Below, piece after piece: positions 23,190 to 33,212 of a DNA stretch of 64,000 nucleotides. The stretch lies in the NCBI RefSeq assembly GCF_038002605.1, contig NZ_JBBOCT010000001.1:5332001-5396000 (forward strand). The letters run 5' to 3'. Within the stretch, counting starts at the first letter, position 1; every line of letters starts with the position of its first letter. The notes beneath the pieces were generated by a model. The model did not search any database. It saw only the letters and a list, made by a program, of their open reading frames with translations, and had not been told where the DNA came from. The position numbers were made by a program, and so were the translations under genes. Origin of the DNA: Bacillus sp. FSL K6-3431 (GTDB lineage Bacteria > Bacillota > Bacilli > Bacillales > Bacillaceae_C).

Positions 23190-23218
23190 TTGACAAATCG
23201 ATATCAATCGGCTATTTT
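23190..23218 (+). promoter_or_regulatory. Sigma-A promoter of glyQS
   Basis: TTGACA (23190-23195), a 17-base spacer and TATTTT (23213-23218) directly upstream of the T-box leader. Confidence 0.7.
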
Positions 23219-23227
23219 CTAATATAG

Positions 23228-23445
23228 GACTAATTATATAAGTTGTGTTGAAAGAAATTAGTACTTGGTCATATTCATGCATAGCGATTTCGGGATAGTG
23301 TGAGCCGGAGGATGGAGGAGCAAGGAAGGCATTCTGGAGCAACATCATTTAAAGTTGGCCGTTAATCATACGGCAAATAGGGTGGAACCGCGGGTAAAAT
23401 CTCGTCCCTATGCTTACAAACATAAGCATAGGGACGAGATTTTTT
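23228..23445 (+). ncRNA. T-box riboswitch (glycine)
   Basis: The diagnostic T-box sequence AGGGTGGAACCGCG is at 23379-23392. Upstream are a GCCGT/ACGGC hairpin (23358-23374) and a Stem I region containing a candidate GGC specifier near 23328. Downstream is a very stable terminator (about 21 paired bases, 23396-23443, ending in T). Uncharged glycine tRNA would stabilise the antiterminator and allow glyQ-glyS expression. I did not fold Stem I fully, so the specifier position is tentative. Confidence 0.93.
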
Positions 23446-23514
23446 GTTTTTCCAAAATGTTATTTAAAAAAAGTATTTTTGCTTTTCTATGTAAAACTGA
23501 AAGGGTGGTCAGTA

Positions 23515-24411
23515 ATGAATATTCAAGAAATGATTTTAGCTTTACAAAAACATTGGTCAGACTATGGATGCATTCTTATGCAAGCCTATGATGTAGAAAA
23601 AGGTGCTGGGACAATGAGCCCTTTTACTTTTCTTCGGGCAATTGGTCCGGAGCCTTGGAATGTTGCTTATGTAGAGCCATCTCGCCGACCGGCAGACGGT
23701 CGTTATGGAGAAAACCCGAATCGTTTGTACCAGCATCATCAATTTCAAGTAATCATGAAACCTTCTCCTGAAAATATTCAGGAAATGTATTTGGATTCTT
23801 TACGAGTAATTGGAATTGAACCATTAGAGCATGATATTCGCTTTGTAGAAGATAATTGGGAGAATCCTTCACTTGGCTGTGCTGGCCTAGGATGGGAAGT
23901 TTGGTTGGATGGTATGGAAGTAACGCAATTTACTTATTTCCAACAAGTTGGCGGCCTTGAATGTAGGCCGGTATCTGTAGAATTAACATATGGGATTGAA
24001 AGACTTGCATCATATATTCAAGATAAAGAAAATGTATTTGATTTAGAATGGACGGAAGGCTTTACAGTCAGAGATATTTTTTATCAACCTGAATATGAGC
24101 ATTCTAAATATGCCTTTGAAACATCAGATCAAGATATGCTGTTAAATCTTTTCAATATATATGAGACAGAATCAAAAAAACAAATGGAAGCGGGACTTGT
24201 TCACCCTGCTTATGATTATATTTTGAAATGTTCACATGTGTTTAATTTACTTGATGCAAAAGGTGCAGTTTCAGTAACAGAAAGAACCGCCTATATTGGT
24301 CGAATGCGAAAAATGGCCCGTGAGGTGGCAAAAACATTTTACGATGAAAGGGAAAAGCTTGGTTTTCCTATTTTAAATGGACAAGTAAAGGAGGAAAACA
24401 ATCATGAATAA
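23515..24411 (+). CDS. glyQ: Glycine-tRNA ligase alpha subunit
   Basis: This is the catalytic alpha subunit of the bacterial alpha2-beta2 glycyl-tRNA synthetase (298 residues). Conserved segments are [39 protein letters not shown] and [12 protein letters not shown]. The start is the ATG after AAAGGGTGG, 70 bases after the T-box terminator; a longer in-frame reading begins inside the T-box and is rejected. glyS overlaps its last 8 bases. Confidence 0.97.
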   Translation: MNIQEMILALQKHWSDYGCILMQAYDVEKGAGTMSPFTFLRAIGPEPWNVAYVEPSRRPADGRYGENPNRLYQHHQFQVIMKPSPENIQEMYLDSLRVIGIEPLEHDIRFVEDNWENPSLGCAGLGWEVWLDGMEVTQFTYFQQVGGLECRPVSVELTYGIERLASYIQDKENVFDLEWTEGFTVRDIFYQPEYEHSKYAFETSDQDMLLNLFNIYETESKKQMEAGLVHPAYDYILKCSHVFNLLDAKGAVSVTERTAYIGRMRKMAREVAKTFYDEREKLGFPILNGQVKEENNHE

Positions 24412-26467
24412 TCGAGATTTATTGCTTGAAATCGGGATAGAAGAAATGCCTGCAAGATTTATTCTTGGTGCAGTTGACACTTTTGAAAAAAAGATGCTCT
24501 CATGGCTGGATGAGAATAGGATAGTACATGGAGAAATCCAGGCTTTTTCCACTCCAAGAAGAATAGCAATTCTAGTTAAAAATGTTGCAGAATTCCAACA
24601 GGATATGGAACAAGAAGCAAAAGGACCAGCGAAGAAAGTAGCGTTAGATCAAGACGGAAATTGGTCAAAGGCTGCGATTGGTTTCAGTCGATCACAAGGT
24701 GTGAATGCCGAAGACATATTTTTTAAAGAATTAAAAGGTGTTGAATATGCCTATGTAAAAAAGTTTACTAAAGGTAAAGGAACAATGACATTGCTCCCTG
24801 AAATGGGAGATTTAATTAAGTCCCTTCATTTTCCTAACAATATGCGATGGGGAGATTTGGACATTCGTTTTCTTCGACCAATTAGATGGATTGTAGCATT
24901 ATTTGGTCAAGAAATAATACCCTTTTCGGTTGCAAATATACATGCTAGTGCAAAAACGGATGGACATCGCTTTTTAGGTAAAAAAATAGAATTGTCTACA
25001 CCAGCGGATTATGAAAATGTGTTGCAAGGTCAATATGTGATTGCTGATTATCAGACTAGGCTGCAAATGATAAAAGAACAAATTACGAAATTAAGTGAGG
25101 ATAAACGATGGTTCATTCCAGAGGATAACGATCTTATGTCCGAAGTGACTAACTTAGTCGAGTATCCAACCGTTTTCGCGGGCGCCTTTCATGAAGACTT
25201 TCTCCAACTCCCTGAAGAAGTACTAATCACATCTATGAAAGCACATCAACGCTATTTTCCTGTAAAGGATGAAGCTGGTGCATTACTTCCTTATTTTATC
25301 GGAGTACGAAACGGCAATGAGAATCATATCGAAACGGTTACTAGAGGAAATGAAAAAGTATTAAGGGCAAGATTGGCGGATGCTGATTTCTTTTATAAAG
25401 AAGATCAAAAAATGCTTATAGAACAATCGTTAATGAAACTGGATGCAATTATTTATCATGAAAAAATTGGAACATTAGCCGAAAAAGTCCATCGAATTCG
25501 CAAGATAGCTGTTGAACTAACTGGAATGATCGATCTACCTGAAGAAGTGAAACAACGCACAGATCGGGCAGCAGAAATAAGTAAATTTGATCTTGTAACA
25601 AATATGGTTAATGAATTTCCTGAATTACAAGGAATCATGGGAGAGAAATACGCACTGCAACAAGGGGAAAATCCAGAAGTTGCTAAGGCAGTCAATGAGC
25701 ATTATCAACCAAGGCATGCGGATGATACGGTACCGGCATCCACAATTGGAGCGCTAGTAAGTATTGCAGATAAATTAGATTCTATCGTAACTTCATTTGC
25801 AATTGGGTTGATTCCTACGGGCTCCCAAGATCCTTATGCGTTGCGTAGACAAACGACAGGAATTATCCACATTTTATTAGAAAAGAATTGGAATATATCT
25901 TTAACTGATTTATTGGAAAAGGCAATTAGAATTACGAGTAATAGTTTGGACGTTAAGGATGACCTATTTCCACAACTTCGCCAGTTCTTTAAACTACGAA
26001 TAAAATATATCCTTCAAGAGGAAGGAATTCGTCATGATATTGTCGAATCAGTGCTGGAAGGAGAATTTAATAGCGTTCCTGATATTGTAGGGCGTGCTAA
26101 GGCATTAGACATGATGAAAGAGGATGAGAAATTTAAGGAAACGATTGAATCGCTTTCCCGTGTCTTGAATATTGCGAGTAAATGTCGAGAGGGACTAACG
26201 GTAAATCCGACATTATTTGAAAATAACTATGAAAAAGCATTATATGAAAAGTGGCAGGCACTACAAGAAGTATCCGTATCAGAGCTAAAACCTGCGGACA
26301 GACTAGTGTCTTTGGCATCATTACAACCATCGATATCAGCATACTTTGAGCATACAATGGTTATCGCTGAACAAGAGACACTAAAAGATAATCGTTTATC
26401 TCAAATGAAACAATTGGCCAATTTGATTGGTGCCTATGCAGCGATGAATATTATACAAGTAAAGTAA
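24404..26467 (+). CDS. glyS: Glycine-tRNA ligase beta subunit
   Basis: This is the tRNA-binding beta subunit, 687 residues, with the typical start [17 protein letters not shown] and a DALR-type anticodon-binding C-terminal region. AAAGGAGG precedes the ATG inside the end of glyQ, so the subunits are probably translationally coupled. In B. subtilis ccpN follows glyS; here 324 bases of repeat-rich DNA follow instead. Confidence 0.97.
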   Translation: MNNRDLLLEIGIEEMPARFILGAVDTFEKKMLSWLDENRIVHGEIQAFSTPRRIAILVKNVAEFQQDMEQEAKGPAKKVALDQDGNWSKAAIGFSRSQGVNAEDIFFKELKGVEYAYVKKFTKGKGTMTLLPEMGDLIKSLHFPNNMRWGDLDIRFLRPIRWIVALFGQEIIPFSVANIHASAKTDGHRFLGKKIELSTPADYENVLQGQYVIADYQTRLQMIKEQITKLSEDKRWFIPEDNDLMSEVTNLVEYPTVFAGAFHEDFLQLPEEVLITSMKAHQRYFPVKDEAGALLPYFIGVRNGNENHIETVTRGNEKVLRARLADADFFYKEDQKMLIEQSLMKLDAIIYHEKIGTLAEKVHRIRKIAVELTGMIDLPEEVKQRTDRAAEISKFDLVTNMVNEFPELQGIMGEKYALQQGENPEVAKAVNEHYQPRHADDTVPASTIGALVSIADKLDSIVTSFAIGLIPTGSQDPYALRRQTTGIIHILLEKNWNISLTDLLEKAIRITSNSLDVKDDLFPQLRQFFKLRIKYILQEEGIRHDIVESVLEGEFNSVPDIVGRAKALDMMKEDEKFKETIESLSRVLNIASKCREGLTVNPTLFENNYEKALYEKWQALQEVSVSELKPADRLVSLASLQPSISAYFEHTMVIAEQETLKDNRLSQMKQLANLIGAYAAMNIIQVK

Positions 26468-26791
26468 TTAGGAATGTTTAAAAAGTCCGGTAAAAATTGT
26501 TGTCGAATTTCGTTGTCAGCTTGCTTCCTAGAACTTTGACGATGGCAAGTCCTAGTACCGATGTTTTGGCTATCTTAATCGGTCTCGATTCTATTTATCC
26601 ACCTTTTTGAACACGTAATAAAAAGAGTTTTGAGCTTGTTTATATAGAAGCAAGCTCAAAACTTTATTTTAAGGAAGAAAGTATAAGTTTTTATAAATGG
26701 CGTTTCCATTTCTAGCTTCGACATACAGGGATGTACTAGTGCCGACGCCACAGGACGTGGCGATCTAAGGTGGTTAGGGGAGGTTATTATA
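26468..26791 (+). other. glyS-PDRP intergenic region
   Basis: No gene is seen in these 324 bases. They contain an element with GTTTAAAAAG (26475-26484) and CTTTTTGAAC (26603-26612) ends, the terminator at 26626, an ACATACAGGGATGT hairpin (26721-26734), and a CGCCACAGGACGTGGCG hairpin (26746-26762) only about 30 bases before the next start codon. Confidence 0.6.
26626..26670 (+). terminator. Terminator of the glyQS transcript
   Basis: AGTTTTGAGCTTG pairs perfectly with CAAGCTCAAAACT around a 12-base loop, followed by TTATTTT. Confidence 0.85.
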
Positions 26792-27598
26792 GTGGTATGT
26801 CCTATCATTTATGTTGTTTCAGACTCTATTGGTGAAACGGCGGAATTAGTGACAAAAGCTGCGATTAGCCAATTTTATGGTGTAAATGTAAAATTTAGAC
26901 GCTACCCATTTGTGGAAGATTTGGATCATATCAATGAAGTCCTCACCATGGCAAAAAATGATCAAGGAATGGTTGTTTATACGTTAGTAAAGCCGGATAT
27001 TCGGGCATATATGAAGGAGAAAGCGGTGGAACAACAGATCAATGCGATTGATGTTATGGGACCTTTTATGGATATTTTCGAAAAAACATTTGAGAGAGCG
27101 CCATTAAATGAACCAGGACTTGTTCGTCAATTGGACGAAGATTATTTTAAAAAGATTGAAGCAGTAGAATTCGCTGTTAAATATGATGACGGCAGAGATC
27201 CTCGTGGGTTGTTAAAAGCGGATATTATACTCATTGGGGTTTCTCGAACATCTAAAACGCCACTTTCTCAATATCTTGCACATAAAAGGTATAAGGTTGC
27301 TAATGTGCCGATTGTTCCAGAGGTAGATCCGCCTAAGGAGTTATTTACAGTTGACCCTAGTCGGTGCATTGGATTAAAAATTAGTCCGGAAAAGCTAAAT
27401 AGTATTAGACGTGAAAGGCTTCTTTCGCTTGGATTAGACGATAAGGCTAATTATGCTAATATCGAAAGAATTAAGCGAGAAATCGCATATTTTGATAAAA
27501 TATCTGCAAAATTAGATTGTACAGTCATCGATGTTACTAATAAGGCAGTTGAAGAGACAGCAAATATTATTATTAATAATATCCAAAAAAAAATGTAA
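26792..27598 (+). CDS. yqfL: Pyruvate, phosphate dikinase regulatory protein (YqfL)
   Basis: This DUF299-family bifunctional kinase/pyrophosphorylase (268 residues) regulates PPDK-type enzymes by threonine phosphorylation. Key segments are [17 protein letters not shown] at the start and the P-loop-like [11 protein letters not shown] near residue 149, then [10 protein letters not shown]. It starts with GTG after AGGGGAGG. In B. subtilis it is cotranscribed with ccpN; no ccpN is present here. A CACAGGACGT hairpin lies in its leader. The target enzyme is not in the window. Confidence 0.92.
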   Translation: MVCPIIYVVSDSIGETAELVTKAAISQFYGVNVKFRRYPFVEDLDHINEVLTMAKNDQGMVVYTLVKPDIRAYMKEKAVEQQINAIDVMGPFMDIFEKTFERAPLNEPGLVRQLDEDYFKKIEAVEFAVKYDDGRDPRGLLKADIILIGVSRTSKTPLSQYLAHKRYKVANVPIVPEVDPPKELFTVDPSRCIGLKISPEKLNSIRRERLLSLGLDDKANYANIERIKREIAYFDKISAKLDCTVIDVTNKAVEETANIIINNIQKKM

Positions 27599-27599
27599 A

Positions 27600-27623
27600 A
27601 GCACAATATGGTTGTGTTTTTTT
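27600..27623 (+). terminator. Terminator after yqfL
   Basis: A short stem, GCACAA with TTGTGT, around TATGG, is followed by seven T. Confidence 0.7.
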
Positions 27624-27625
27624 AG

Positions 27626-27845
27626 GGACTTCCAACTGGTGTAAGTGATGTGGCAACGCTTTTAATCTTGCTTACAAACAAGAGGAGGTCTTTAAAAAAG
27701 GATACATGATAATAATTGCGATGACTTAATGTATCATCTGCAATAACGTTGAATCCTTTATCGCTTTTCTTTAAAGCATATATATAGTCAAATAGACCAA
27801 AATAAGATATAATAAAAAATTGGGTTGAAAATACATAAATTAGGT
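27626..27845 (-). pseudogene. Unassigned open frame without a start codon
   Basis: Read on the minus strand, about 70 codons stay open with protein-like composition (fragments LFDYIYALKKSDKGFNVIAD and HRNYYHVSFFKDLLLFVSK, ending TPVGSP and TAA). There is no in-frame ATG, GTG or TTG at the 5' end and an upstream TAG. I do not recognise the family. It could be a decayed gene remnant or a chance open frame. It fills most of the 380-base gap between yqfL and yqxD, where I see no other feature. Confidence 0.3.
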
Positions 27846-27978
27846 TTAGAGCTGTCTATTAGTGAATAAACTAGTTATTACGTTCACAAAAAAGTCAACT
27901 TTAAGGAAAATTCGACATACAATCTCACTATTCCTTAAAAAGTTTCAAAAAAAGAAGGAATATATGGAGTGATGTAGA

Positions 27979-28452
27979 ATTAATAACGATACTAAGAAAA
28001 ATTCAATTATATTTGTAGATGCGGACGCGTGTCCGGTTAAAACAGAAATTTCGATGATAGCTAAAGAAAAGAATTGGCACACACGTTTTATTGCTTCTTT
28101 TGACCATATACCGAATGAAGAGAGTAAAAACGGTGAATGGTCTTTTGTTGACCCAGGGAGAGACTCTGTTGATTTGTATATCTTAAATTGGATAAAAAAT
28201 GGAGATGTATTGATCACACAGGATATCGGATTGGCTAGCCTAGTACTGCCGAAAGGTGTTTATGCACTTTCACCGAGGGGAACGGAATACAAGGAAGAAA
28301 CAATAAATACATTATTGGATTTTCGATTTTTATCTGCAAAAGCAAGAGAAAGAGGAGTATATGGAAAGGGGCCTAGTCCATACTCAAAAGAAGATCGGAT
28401 AAACTTTCAGCAAGCATTGCAAAGGTTATTGTCGAAAATTGAAGGAGTATAG
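27979..28452 (+). CDS. yqxD: YaiI/YqxD family protein (UPF0178)
   Basis: The 157-residue protein has the NYN/PIN-like UPF0178 signature: IIFVDADACPVK at the start, then DVLITQDIGLASLVLPKGVYALSPRG. Function is unknown, but it lies upstream of dnaG in most bacilli. The first in-frame ATG is at 28054, after the conserved DADACP motif, so it cannot be the true start. Reading back to the stop at 27970, the best candidate is ATT at 27979, preceded by GGAGTGATG. No ATG, GTG or TTG is available in that stretch. Translation from a rare start codon is inferred. Confidence 0.85.
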   Translation: MNNDTKKNSIIFVDADACPVKTEISMIAKEKNWHTRFIASFDHIPNEESKNGEWSFVDPGRDSVDLYILNWIKNGDVLITQDIGLASLVLPKGVYALSPRGTEYKEETINTLLDFRFLSAKARERGVYGKGPSPYSKEDRINFQQALQRLLSKIEGV

Positions 28453-28504
28453 AAATTTTCGTCGAATAAGTTACTGATATATTAATTTTGATGGAGATGT
28501 TTTT

Positions 28505-30319
28505 GTGGCGGTAAAAATACCTGAAGAAAAAATCAATGAGTTGCGGCAAGCAGTTGATATTGTTGATGTCGTGAGTGATTATGTTCAGATAAAAAGGCAA
28601 GGTCGAAATTATTTCGGTTTATGTCCTTTTCATGGGGAGAACTCACCTTCCTTTTCCGTATCTCCTGAAAAACAAATTTTTCATTGCTTTGGCTGTGGGG
28701 CAGGTGGAAATGTATTTACCTTTCTAATGGACATAGATGGTATCACTTTCCGCGAATCAGTAGAAAGAATAGCGGAAAAAGGAAATATTCAGCTTGATAT
28801 TGATACTACAAATACAGAAAATCGTCAACAGCAAATACCACCTGATCACCAACGAATGATCGAAGCTCATGAATTACTGGCAAAATTTTATCATCATCTG
28901 CTCTTAAATACGGATGAAGGGGCAAAAGCCCTCGAGTATTTACTGAACAGAGGCTTTACAAAAGAAAGTATAAGTAAATTCCAAATCGGCTATTCTTTAC
29001 CAGAATGGGATTTTTCAGTTAAGTTCCTGGAGAAACGAGGCTTTCCTTTGGAATTAATGGAAAGAGCAGGGTTGATAGGGAGACGTGATAAAGATGAATC
29101 ATACTTTGATCGATTCCGTAGCAGAATCATGTTTCCACTCCATAATGCCAAAGGTCAAATTGTTGGATTCTCTGCACGAGCTATAGAATCTGATGACCAG
29201 CCCAAGTATTTGAATACTCCAGAGACAGAACTTTTTAATAAGAGCACACTTCTATATCATTTTCATGAAGCAAGAAGTCATATCCGTAAACAAAACTTTG
29301 CTGTCATATTTGAAGGATTTGCAGATGTCATATCGGCAGACTTAGCTGGAGTTAAAAATGGATTGGCAGTAATGGGTACAGCATTTACGAAAAATCATGC
29401 TCAACAATTGCGAAGACTAGTTGATGAAGTTACATTATGTTTTGACTCGGATCAAGCTGGATTTGAAGCAGCATTCAAGGCTGGTACACTGCTTGTACAA
29501 CAAGGGTTTAATGTGACAGTAGCTACTTTGCCGAATGGCTTAGATCCTGATGACTACATTCGAAACCACGGAGCAGACAAATTCCGTAAAGATGTAATAG
29601 GGAATGGCCATACCTGGATGGCATACAAATTAATATACTTTCGTCAGGGCAAGAATCTTCAAAATGAAGGAGAAAAGCTTCATTATATCGAAGAAGTTAT
29701 AACGGAAATCAGTAAGCTTACAAATCCTGTAGAGCGGGATTTATATATCAGACAATTGGCTGAAGAATTTTCCTTGTCATTAGATGCATTAATGGAACAG
29801 TTAAAAACATTAGATAATACGCATCAAATAAAACCAAAAGAACAGCAGCAAATACAAAAAAATCCACCTGTCGCACCACGTTCCGCAAAAAAGTTACTTC
29901 CAGCACATATAGCGGCAGAAAGGCAATTGATTGCAAGAATGCTTCAAGATGAAGCAATTACTTATCGTGTCATAGAAATGCTTGGCGAAACCCCATTTTT
30001 TTATGATGAACATCAGGCAATCCTTACTTATTTATGTGGTTATTATGAAGAAGGTAATCATCCTGACTCGAGTAATTTCTTGCATTTTCTTCCTGATAAA
30101 AAGTTGCGTACGATTGTGGCAGAAATAGAAATGCTCTCAATTGACCATGAACATACTGAGCAAGAATTAAGAGATTACGTAAACCATGTGTTGAAATACC
30201 CGAAAATGTTAATGATAAAAGAAAAGCAATTGGAACAAAAAGCAGCGGAACGGAATAATGATCATTCCACAGCAATTAATATTGCAATGGAGATTATTGA
30301 AATTCGCAAATCTTTGTGA
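28505..30319 (+). CDS. dnaG: DNA primase DnaG
   Basis: DnaG makes the RNA primers of replication. The 604-residue protein shows the zinc ribbon C40-H43-C61-C64 ([11 protein letters not shown] and CFGCGAGG), the RNA polymerase-like core with the TOPRIM motifs EGFADVISA and DSDQAG, and a C-terminal helicase-interaction region. It starts with GTG after GGAGATG. It belongs to the macromolecular synthesis group with sigA, 40 bases downstream. Confidence 0.97.
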   Translation: MAVKIPEEKINELRQAVDIVDVVSDYVQIKRQGRNYFGLCPFHGENSPSFSVSPEKQIFHCFGCGAGGNVFTFLMDIDGITFRESVERIAEKGNIQLDIDTTNTENRQQQIPPDHQRMIEAHELLAKFYHHLLLNTDEGAKALEYLLNRGFTKESISKFQIGYSLPEWDFSVKFLEKRGFPLELMERAGLIGRRDKDESYFDRFRSRIMFPLHNAKGQIVGFSARAIESDDQPKYLNTPETELFNKSTLLYHFHEARSHIRKQNFAVIFEGFADVISADLAGVKNGLAVMGTAFTKNHAQQLRRLVDEVTLCFDSDQAGFEAAFKAGTLLVQQGFNVTVATLPNGLDPDDYIRNHGADKFRKDVIGNGHTWMAYKLIYFRQGKNLQNEGEKLHYIEEVITEISKLTNPVERDLYIRQLAEEFSLSLDALMEQLKTLDNTHQIKPKEQQQIQKNPPVAPRSAKKLLPAHIAAERQLIARMLQDEAITYRVIEMLGETPFFYDEHQAILTYLCGYYEEGNHPDSSNFLHFLPDKKLRTIVAEIEMLSIDHEHTEQELRDYVNHVLKYPKMLMIKEKQLEQKAAERNNDHSTAINIAMEIIEIRKSL

Positions 30320-30359
30320 AAAATATTACGGTATGCAAATGCTGGAAGGAGGGGGACGT

Positions 30360-31490
30360 ATGGCTGAAAAATCGGCTCGTTCCAATGAAACAGAAATAGA
30401 ACTTACCCTAGACCAAGTAAAAGAACAATTACTTGAACAAGGAAAAAAGCAGGGTAGCTTAACATATGAGCTTATTGCAGGAAAACTTGCCAACTTTGAT
30501 TTAGACTCAGATCAAATGGATGAGTACTATGAATTGCTTGGTGACCAAGGTGTAGAAGTCCTCGAGGAAAGTGAAGTAGATGGAGCAACTCCGGGATCCC
30601 CACAAGTTCAAAAGGAAAGTGAAGAATTTGATTTAAATGACTTAAGCGTACCTCCAGGTGTTAAAATTAATGACCCGGTTAGAATGTATCTAAAAGAAAT
30701 TGGCCGCGTTAATTTATTATCTGCAGCTGAAGAAGTAGCTCTTGCAAAAAGAATCGAACAAGGTGATGAAGAAGCAAAGAAACGACTTGCTGAGGCTAAT
30801 CTTCGTCTCGTTGTTAGTATTGCAAAGCGTTACGTAGGTCGCGGCATGCTGTTTCTTGATCTAATTCAAGAAGGAAATATGGGTTTAATAAAAGCTGTTG
30901 AGAAATTCGACTTTGAAAAAGGCTTTAAATTTAGTACGTACGCAACATGGTGGATTCGTCAAGCTATTACAAGAGCAATTGCTGACCAAGCGCGGACGAT
31001 TCGTATTCCAGTTCATATGGTAGAAACGATTAATAAACTTATTAGAGTCCAAAGACAATTACTTCAAGATCTTGGCAGGGAACCAGCTCCTGAAGAAATT
31101 GCGGAAGAAATGGATTTAACACCAGACAAAGTACGAGAAATTTTAAAAATAGCCCAAGAACCGGTTTCGTTAGAAACGCCAATTGGTGAGGAAGATGATT
31201 CACACCTAGGCGATTTTATCGAGGATCAAGAAGCAACTTCACCTTCAGATCATGCTGCATATGAGTTATTAAAAGAGCAACTTGAAGACGTACTTGATAC
31301 TTTGACAGATCGAGAAGAAAACGTACTTCGTCTTCGTTTTGGTTTAGATGACGGCAGGACGCGAACGCTTGAAGAAGTTGGAAAAGTTTTCGGTGTAACA
31401 CGTGAGCGAATTCGTCAAATTGAAGCTAAGGCCTTAAGAAAATTGCGTCATCCTAGCAGAAGCAAACGTCTAAAAGATTTTCTTGAATAA
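30360..31490 (+). CDS. sigA: RNA polymerase sigma factor SigA
   Basis: This is the primary (sigma-70) factor, 376 residues: region 1.1, region 1.2 [11 protein letters not shown], region 2 with [20 protein letters not shown] and [14 protein letters not shown], region 3, and region 4.2 with [19 protein letters not shown]. The ATG at 30360 follows GGAAGGAGGGGG; the longer reading from 30258 overlaps dnaG. It ends at a strong terminator. Confidence 0.98.
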   Translation: MAEKSARSNETEIELTLDQVKEQLLEQGKKQGSLTYELIAGKLANFDLDSDQMDEYYELLGDQGVEVLEESEVDGATPGSPQVQKESEEFDLNDLSVPPGVKINDPVRMYLKEIGRVNLLSAAEEVALAKRIEQGDEEAKKRLAEANLRLVVSIAKRYVGRGMLFLDLIQEGNMGLIKAVEKFDFEKGFKFSTYATWWIRQAITRAIADQARTIRIPVHMVETINKLIRVQRQLLQDLGREPAPEEIAEEMDLTPDKVREILKIAQEPVSLETPIGEEDDSHLGDFIEDQEATSPSDHAAYELLKEQLEDVLDTLTDREENVLRLRFGLDDGRTRTLEEVGKVFGVTRERIRQIEAKALRKLRHPSRSKRLKDFLE

Positions 31491-31506
31491 TCATATGCAA
31501 TCCTTC

Positions 31507-31540
31507 GGTTTACTTCTGGTCACGGAAGTAAACCTTTTTT
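31507..31540 (+). terminator. Terminator after sigA
   Basis: GGTTTACTTC pairs perfectly with GAAGTAAACC around an 8-base loop, followed by six T. Confidence 0.9.
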
Positions 31541-31550
31541 AGGCCCGGGT

Positions 31551-31592
31551 CACTTCGGTGTTGCCACAGGACGTGGCGAACCTAACCGAAGT
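31551..31592. repeat. CACAGGACGT hairpin repeat (best copy)
   Basis: An outer stem ACTTCGGT (31552-31559) with ACCGAAGT (31585-31592) encloses an inner perfect hairpin GCCAC-AGGAC-GTGGC (31563-31577). Other copies with different outer stems are near 20271, 26746, 32460, 32476 and 46743. Confidence 0.75.
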
Positions 31593-31737
31593 TCCCTATA
31601 GCCAGCGCTTTTCCTGACCTACTTAGCTTGACGTTCCTTCATTAAGCATGTCGGAGACGTTTAAAACGCTTTCACAACAAAGGAAATCTCTTTACGATTT
31701 ATCCCGAATATTTAAGTAAATAGGATGTGATCGGGCA

Positions 31738-32280
31738 TTGAATGCTAATAGAAAAAAAGTCATTATATCTGAAATCAATTTTTGGAAACAAAACAATATG
31801 CTACCTGAACATTATTGCGATTATTTGCTTACTCTTTATTCAAAGGGAGAAGATATCCAAGAATCAGTCGAAAGAGCAAATAAATCAAAGTCTTTATTTA
31901 CTGATGAACTTATTTTTAATTGTTTGTTTTTGATCATTATTTCTTTATCCCTTGTATTGACTTATTTTACTCATTTTTCATTCGCTTTGCAAACAGGAAT
32001 ATTGACGATTTTTGGTATATTTTTATTCTTATCCATTTTATATTATCAAAAGAACGGGAAAAAGAAGCTAATTATTTATATTACAGCTGCTTTTCTACTG
32101 CTGTTGTATATGGTGCAAATCAACAAATTCTTTTTTCATAGCGAGATGAACAATCTTTATACGCTGCTACTTATTAATTGTTTATTATGGGTAGTTGCAG
32201 GGATTTGGCGTAAGATTCCCTTTTTTACTATTTCTGGATTTGTAGCGGTATCAGTATTATTATTTTTTTTAGTAACATGA
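31738..32280 (+). CDS. Multi-pass membrane protein of unknown function
   Basis: A 180-residue protein: a charged, helical N-terminal domain (SEINFWKQNNMLPEHYCDY at about residues 11-29) followed by five or so hydrophobic helices arranged in pairs. The N-terminal pattern resembles that of DUF2157-like membrane proteins, but I cannot assign a family with confidence. It starts with TTG behind a weak site (GGATGTGATCGGG). It sits between sigA and cccA with repeats on both sides. Function unknown. Confidence 0.7.
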   Translation: MNANRKKVIISEINFWKQNNMLPEHYCDYLLTLYSKGEDIQESVERANKSKSLFTDELIFNCLFLIIISLSLVLTYFTHFSFALQTGILTIFGIFLFLSILYYQKNGKKKLIIYITAAFLLLLYMVQINKFFFHSEMNNLYTLLLINCLLWVVAGIWRKIPFFTISGFVAVSVLLFFLVT

Positions 32281-32777
32281 TATTATAAATTATATTATTT
32301 GAAGCTAATAATGGTGATATTAATTCCGTGGCTGTTGATTACTAATAAAAGTGCGAAACGTTATCAAATTGAAACAAGAAGTTCGAGGCGAGAAGGTATG
32401 GAGGATCAGGTTTGCTCAGATGTGCTGATTTCCGTGTTGCCCACAGGACGTACGTACTTGCACAGGACGTGCTGGCCTCTGTGTTGCTCACAGGACGTAA
32501 GCGATCTTAACAGAGGATCATTCCTTAACAGAGGATCCTTTTCCTTTGTAGAAGCACCTAATTAGCAACGAGGAAATTCGCCGTTTATCATTTGGTGTTT
32601 TTTTAATCCTCTAAAATTGGTTTTTGCATTAAAATTGTTCAATATATATGTCTAATTATCGAAAAGTGAATGAATCTTCATACCTAAGGCTTTCACTTCT
32701 TACGTTTTTCGAGTAAAATGTAGTTGTTTGCATTAATGATTTTTTTACAGAAAGTTATTACATAAGGAGGGTTTAGT
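32281..32777 (+). other. Repeat-rich intergenic region before cccA
   Basis: No gene is apparent in 497 bases. From about 32335 to 32605 lies an element homologous, in reverse orientation, to 46664-46866: shared blocks include AACAAGAA(G/T)TTCGAGGCG, CTCTGTGTTGCTCACAGGACGT, TTAACAGAGGAT and AAATTCGCCGTTTATCATTTG. Inside are GCACAGGACGTGC (32460-32472) and CCTCTG...CAGAGG (32476-32516) hairpins. Confidence 0.65.
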
Positions 32778-33134
32778 ATGAAAAGAAATGCTATCGTTCC
32801 ATATATTTTAATTATGGTGTTGGGACTAGGATTGATCTTTTTCCTTGGAATTAAAGGCGTTGGCGATTCGAAGGAAATAGCAAAAGAGCAAGAAGGTGGT
32901 CAAGAGGAAACTGTCGCATTTGAACCAGAAGCATATGCGAATAAATCTTGTATTACTTGTCATGGTGAAAACCTTGAAGGACAAGGAGCTGTACCTAACT
33001 TACATGGAACAGGCCTTTCTGAAGAAGAAGTTGCCGATATTTTAGCGAATGGTACAGAGGGCGGCATGCCTGCTGGCTTAGTTCCAGCTGAAAATGTAGA
33101 AGAAATGGCTGCATGGATTGCTGGACTTAAATAA
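32778..33134 (+). CDS. cccA: Membrane-anchored cytochrome c-550
   Basis: This is a small monohaem cytochrome c, 118 residues: an uncleaved N-terminal membrane anchor (about residues 7-25), a short charged spacer, and a class I cytochrome domain with the haem-binding CITCH (C58, C61, H62) and probable axial methionine M97 in GGMPAG. It acts in electron transfer on the outer face of the membrane. AAGGAGGG precedes the ATG. Its place after sigA is conserved in bacilli. Confidence 0.94.
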   Translation: MKRNAIVPYILIMVLGLGLIFFLGIKGVGDSKEIAKEQEGGQEETVAFEPEAYANKSCITCHGENLEGQGAVPNLHGTGLSEEEVADILANGTEGGMPAGLVPAENVEEMAAWIAGLK

Positions 33135-33153
33135 AAGATGTACAGCAACAAAT

Positions 33154-33188
33154 AAAAAAGTTCTTTGCTATTTGCAAAGAACTTTTTT
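33154..33188 (+). terminator. Terminator after cccA
   Basis: AAAAAGTTCTTTGC pairs with GCAAAGAACTTTTT around a 5-base loop, giving a T-rich end. It lies 25 bases before the trmK start. Confidence 0.88.
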
Positions 33189-33212
33189 ACCTTTATTAAT
33201 GAGGTGATAGGA

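Noticed and set aside
23355..23591. 78-codon open frame through the T-box and glyQ start
   Set aside because: It reads through the T-box antiterminator and terminator and overlaps glyQ in another frame.
31742..32141. Two overlapping plus-strand open frames of 63 and 73 codons
   Set aside because: They lie in other frames of the 180-residue membrane protein gene, which has the better start and a coherent pattern of membrane helices.
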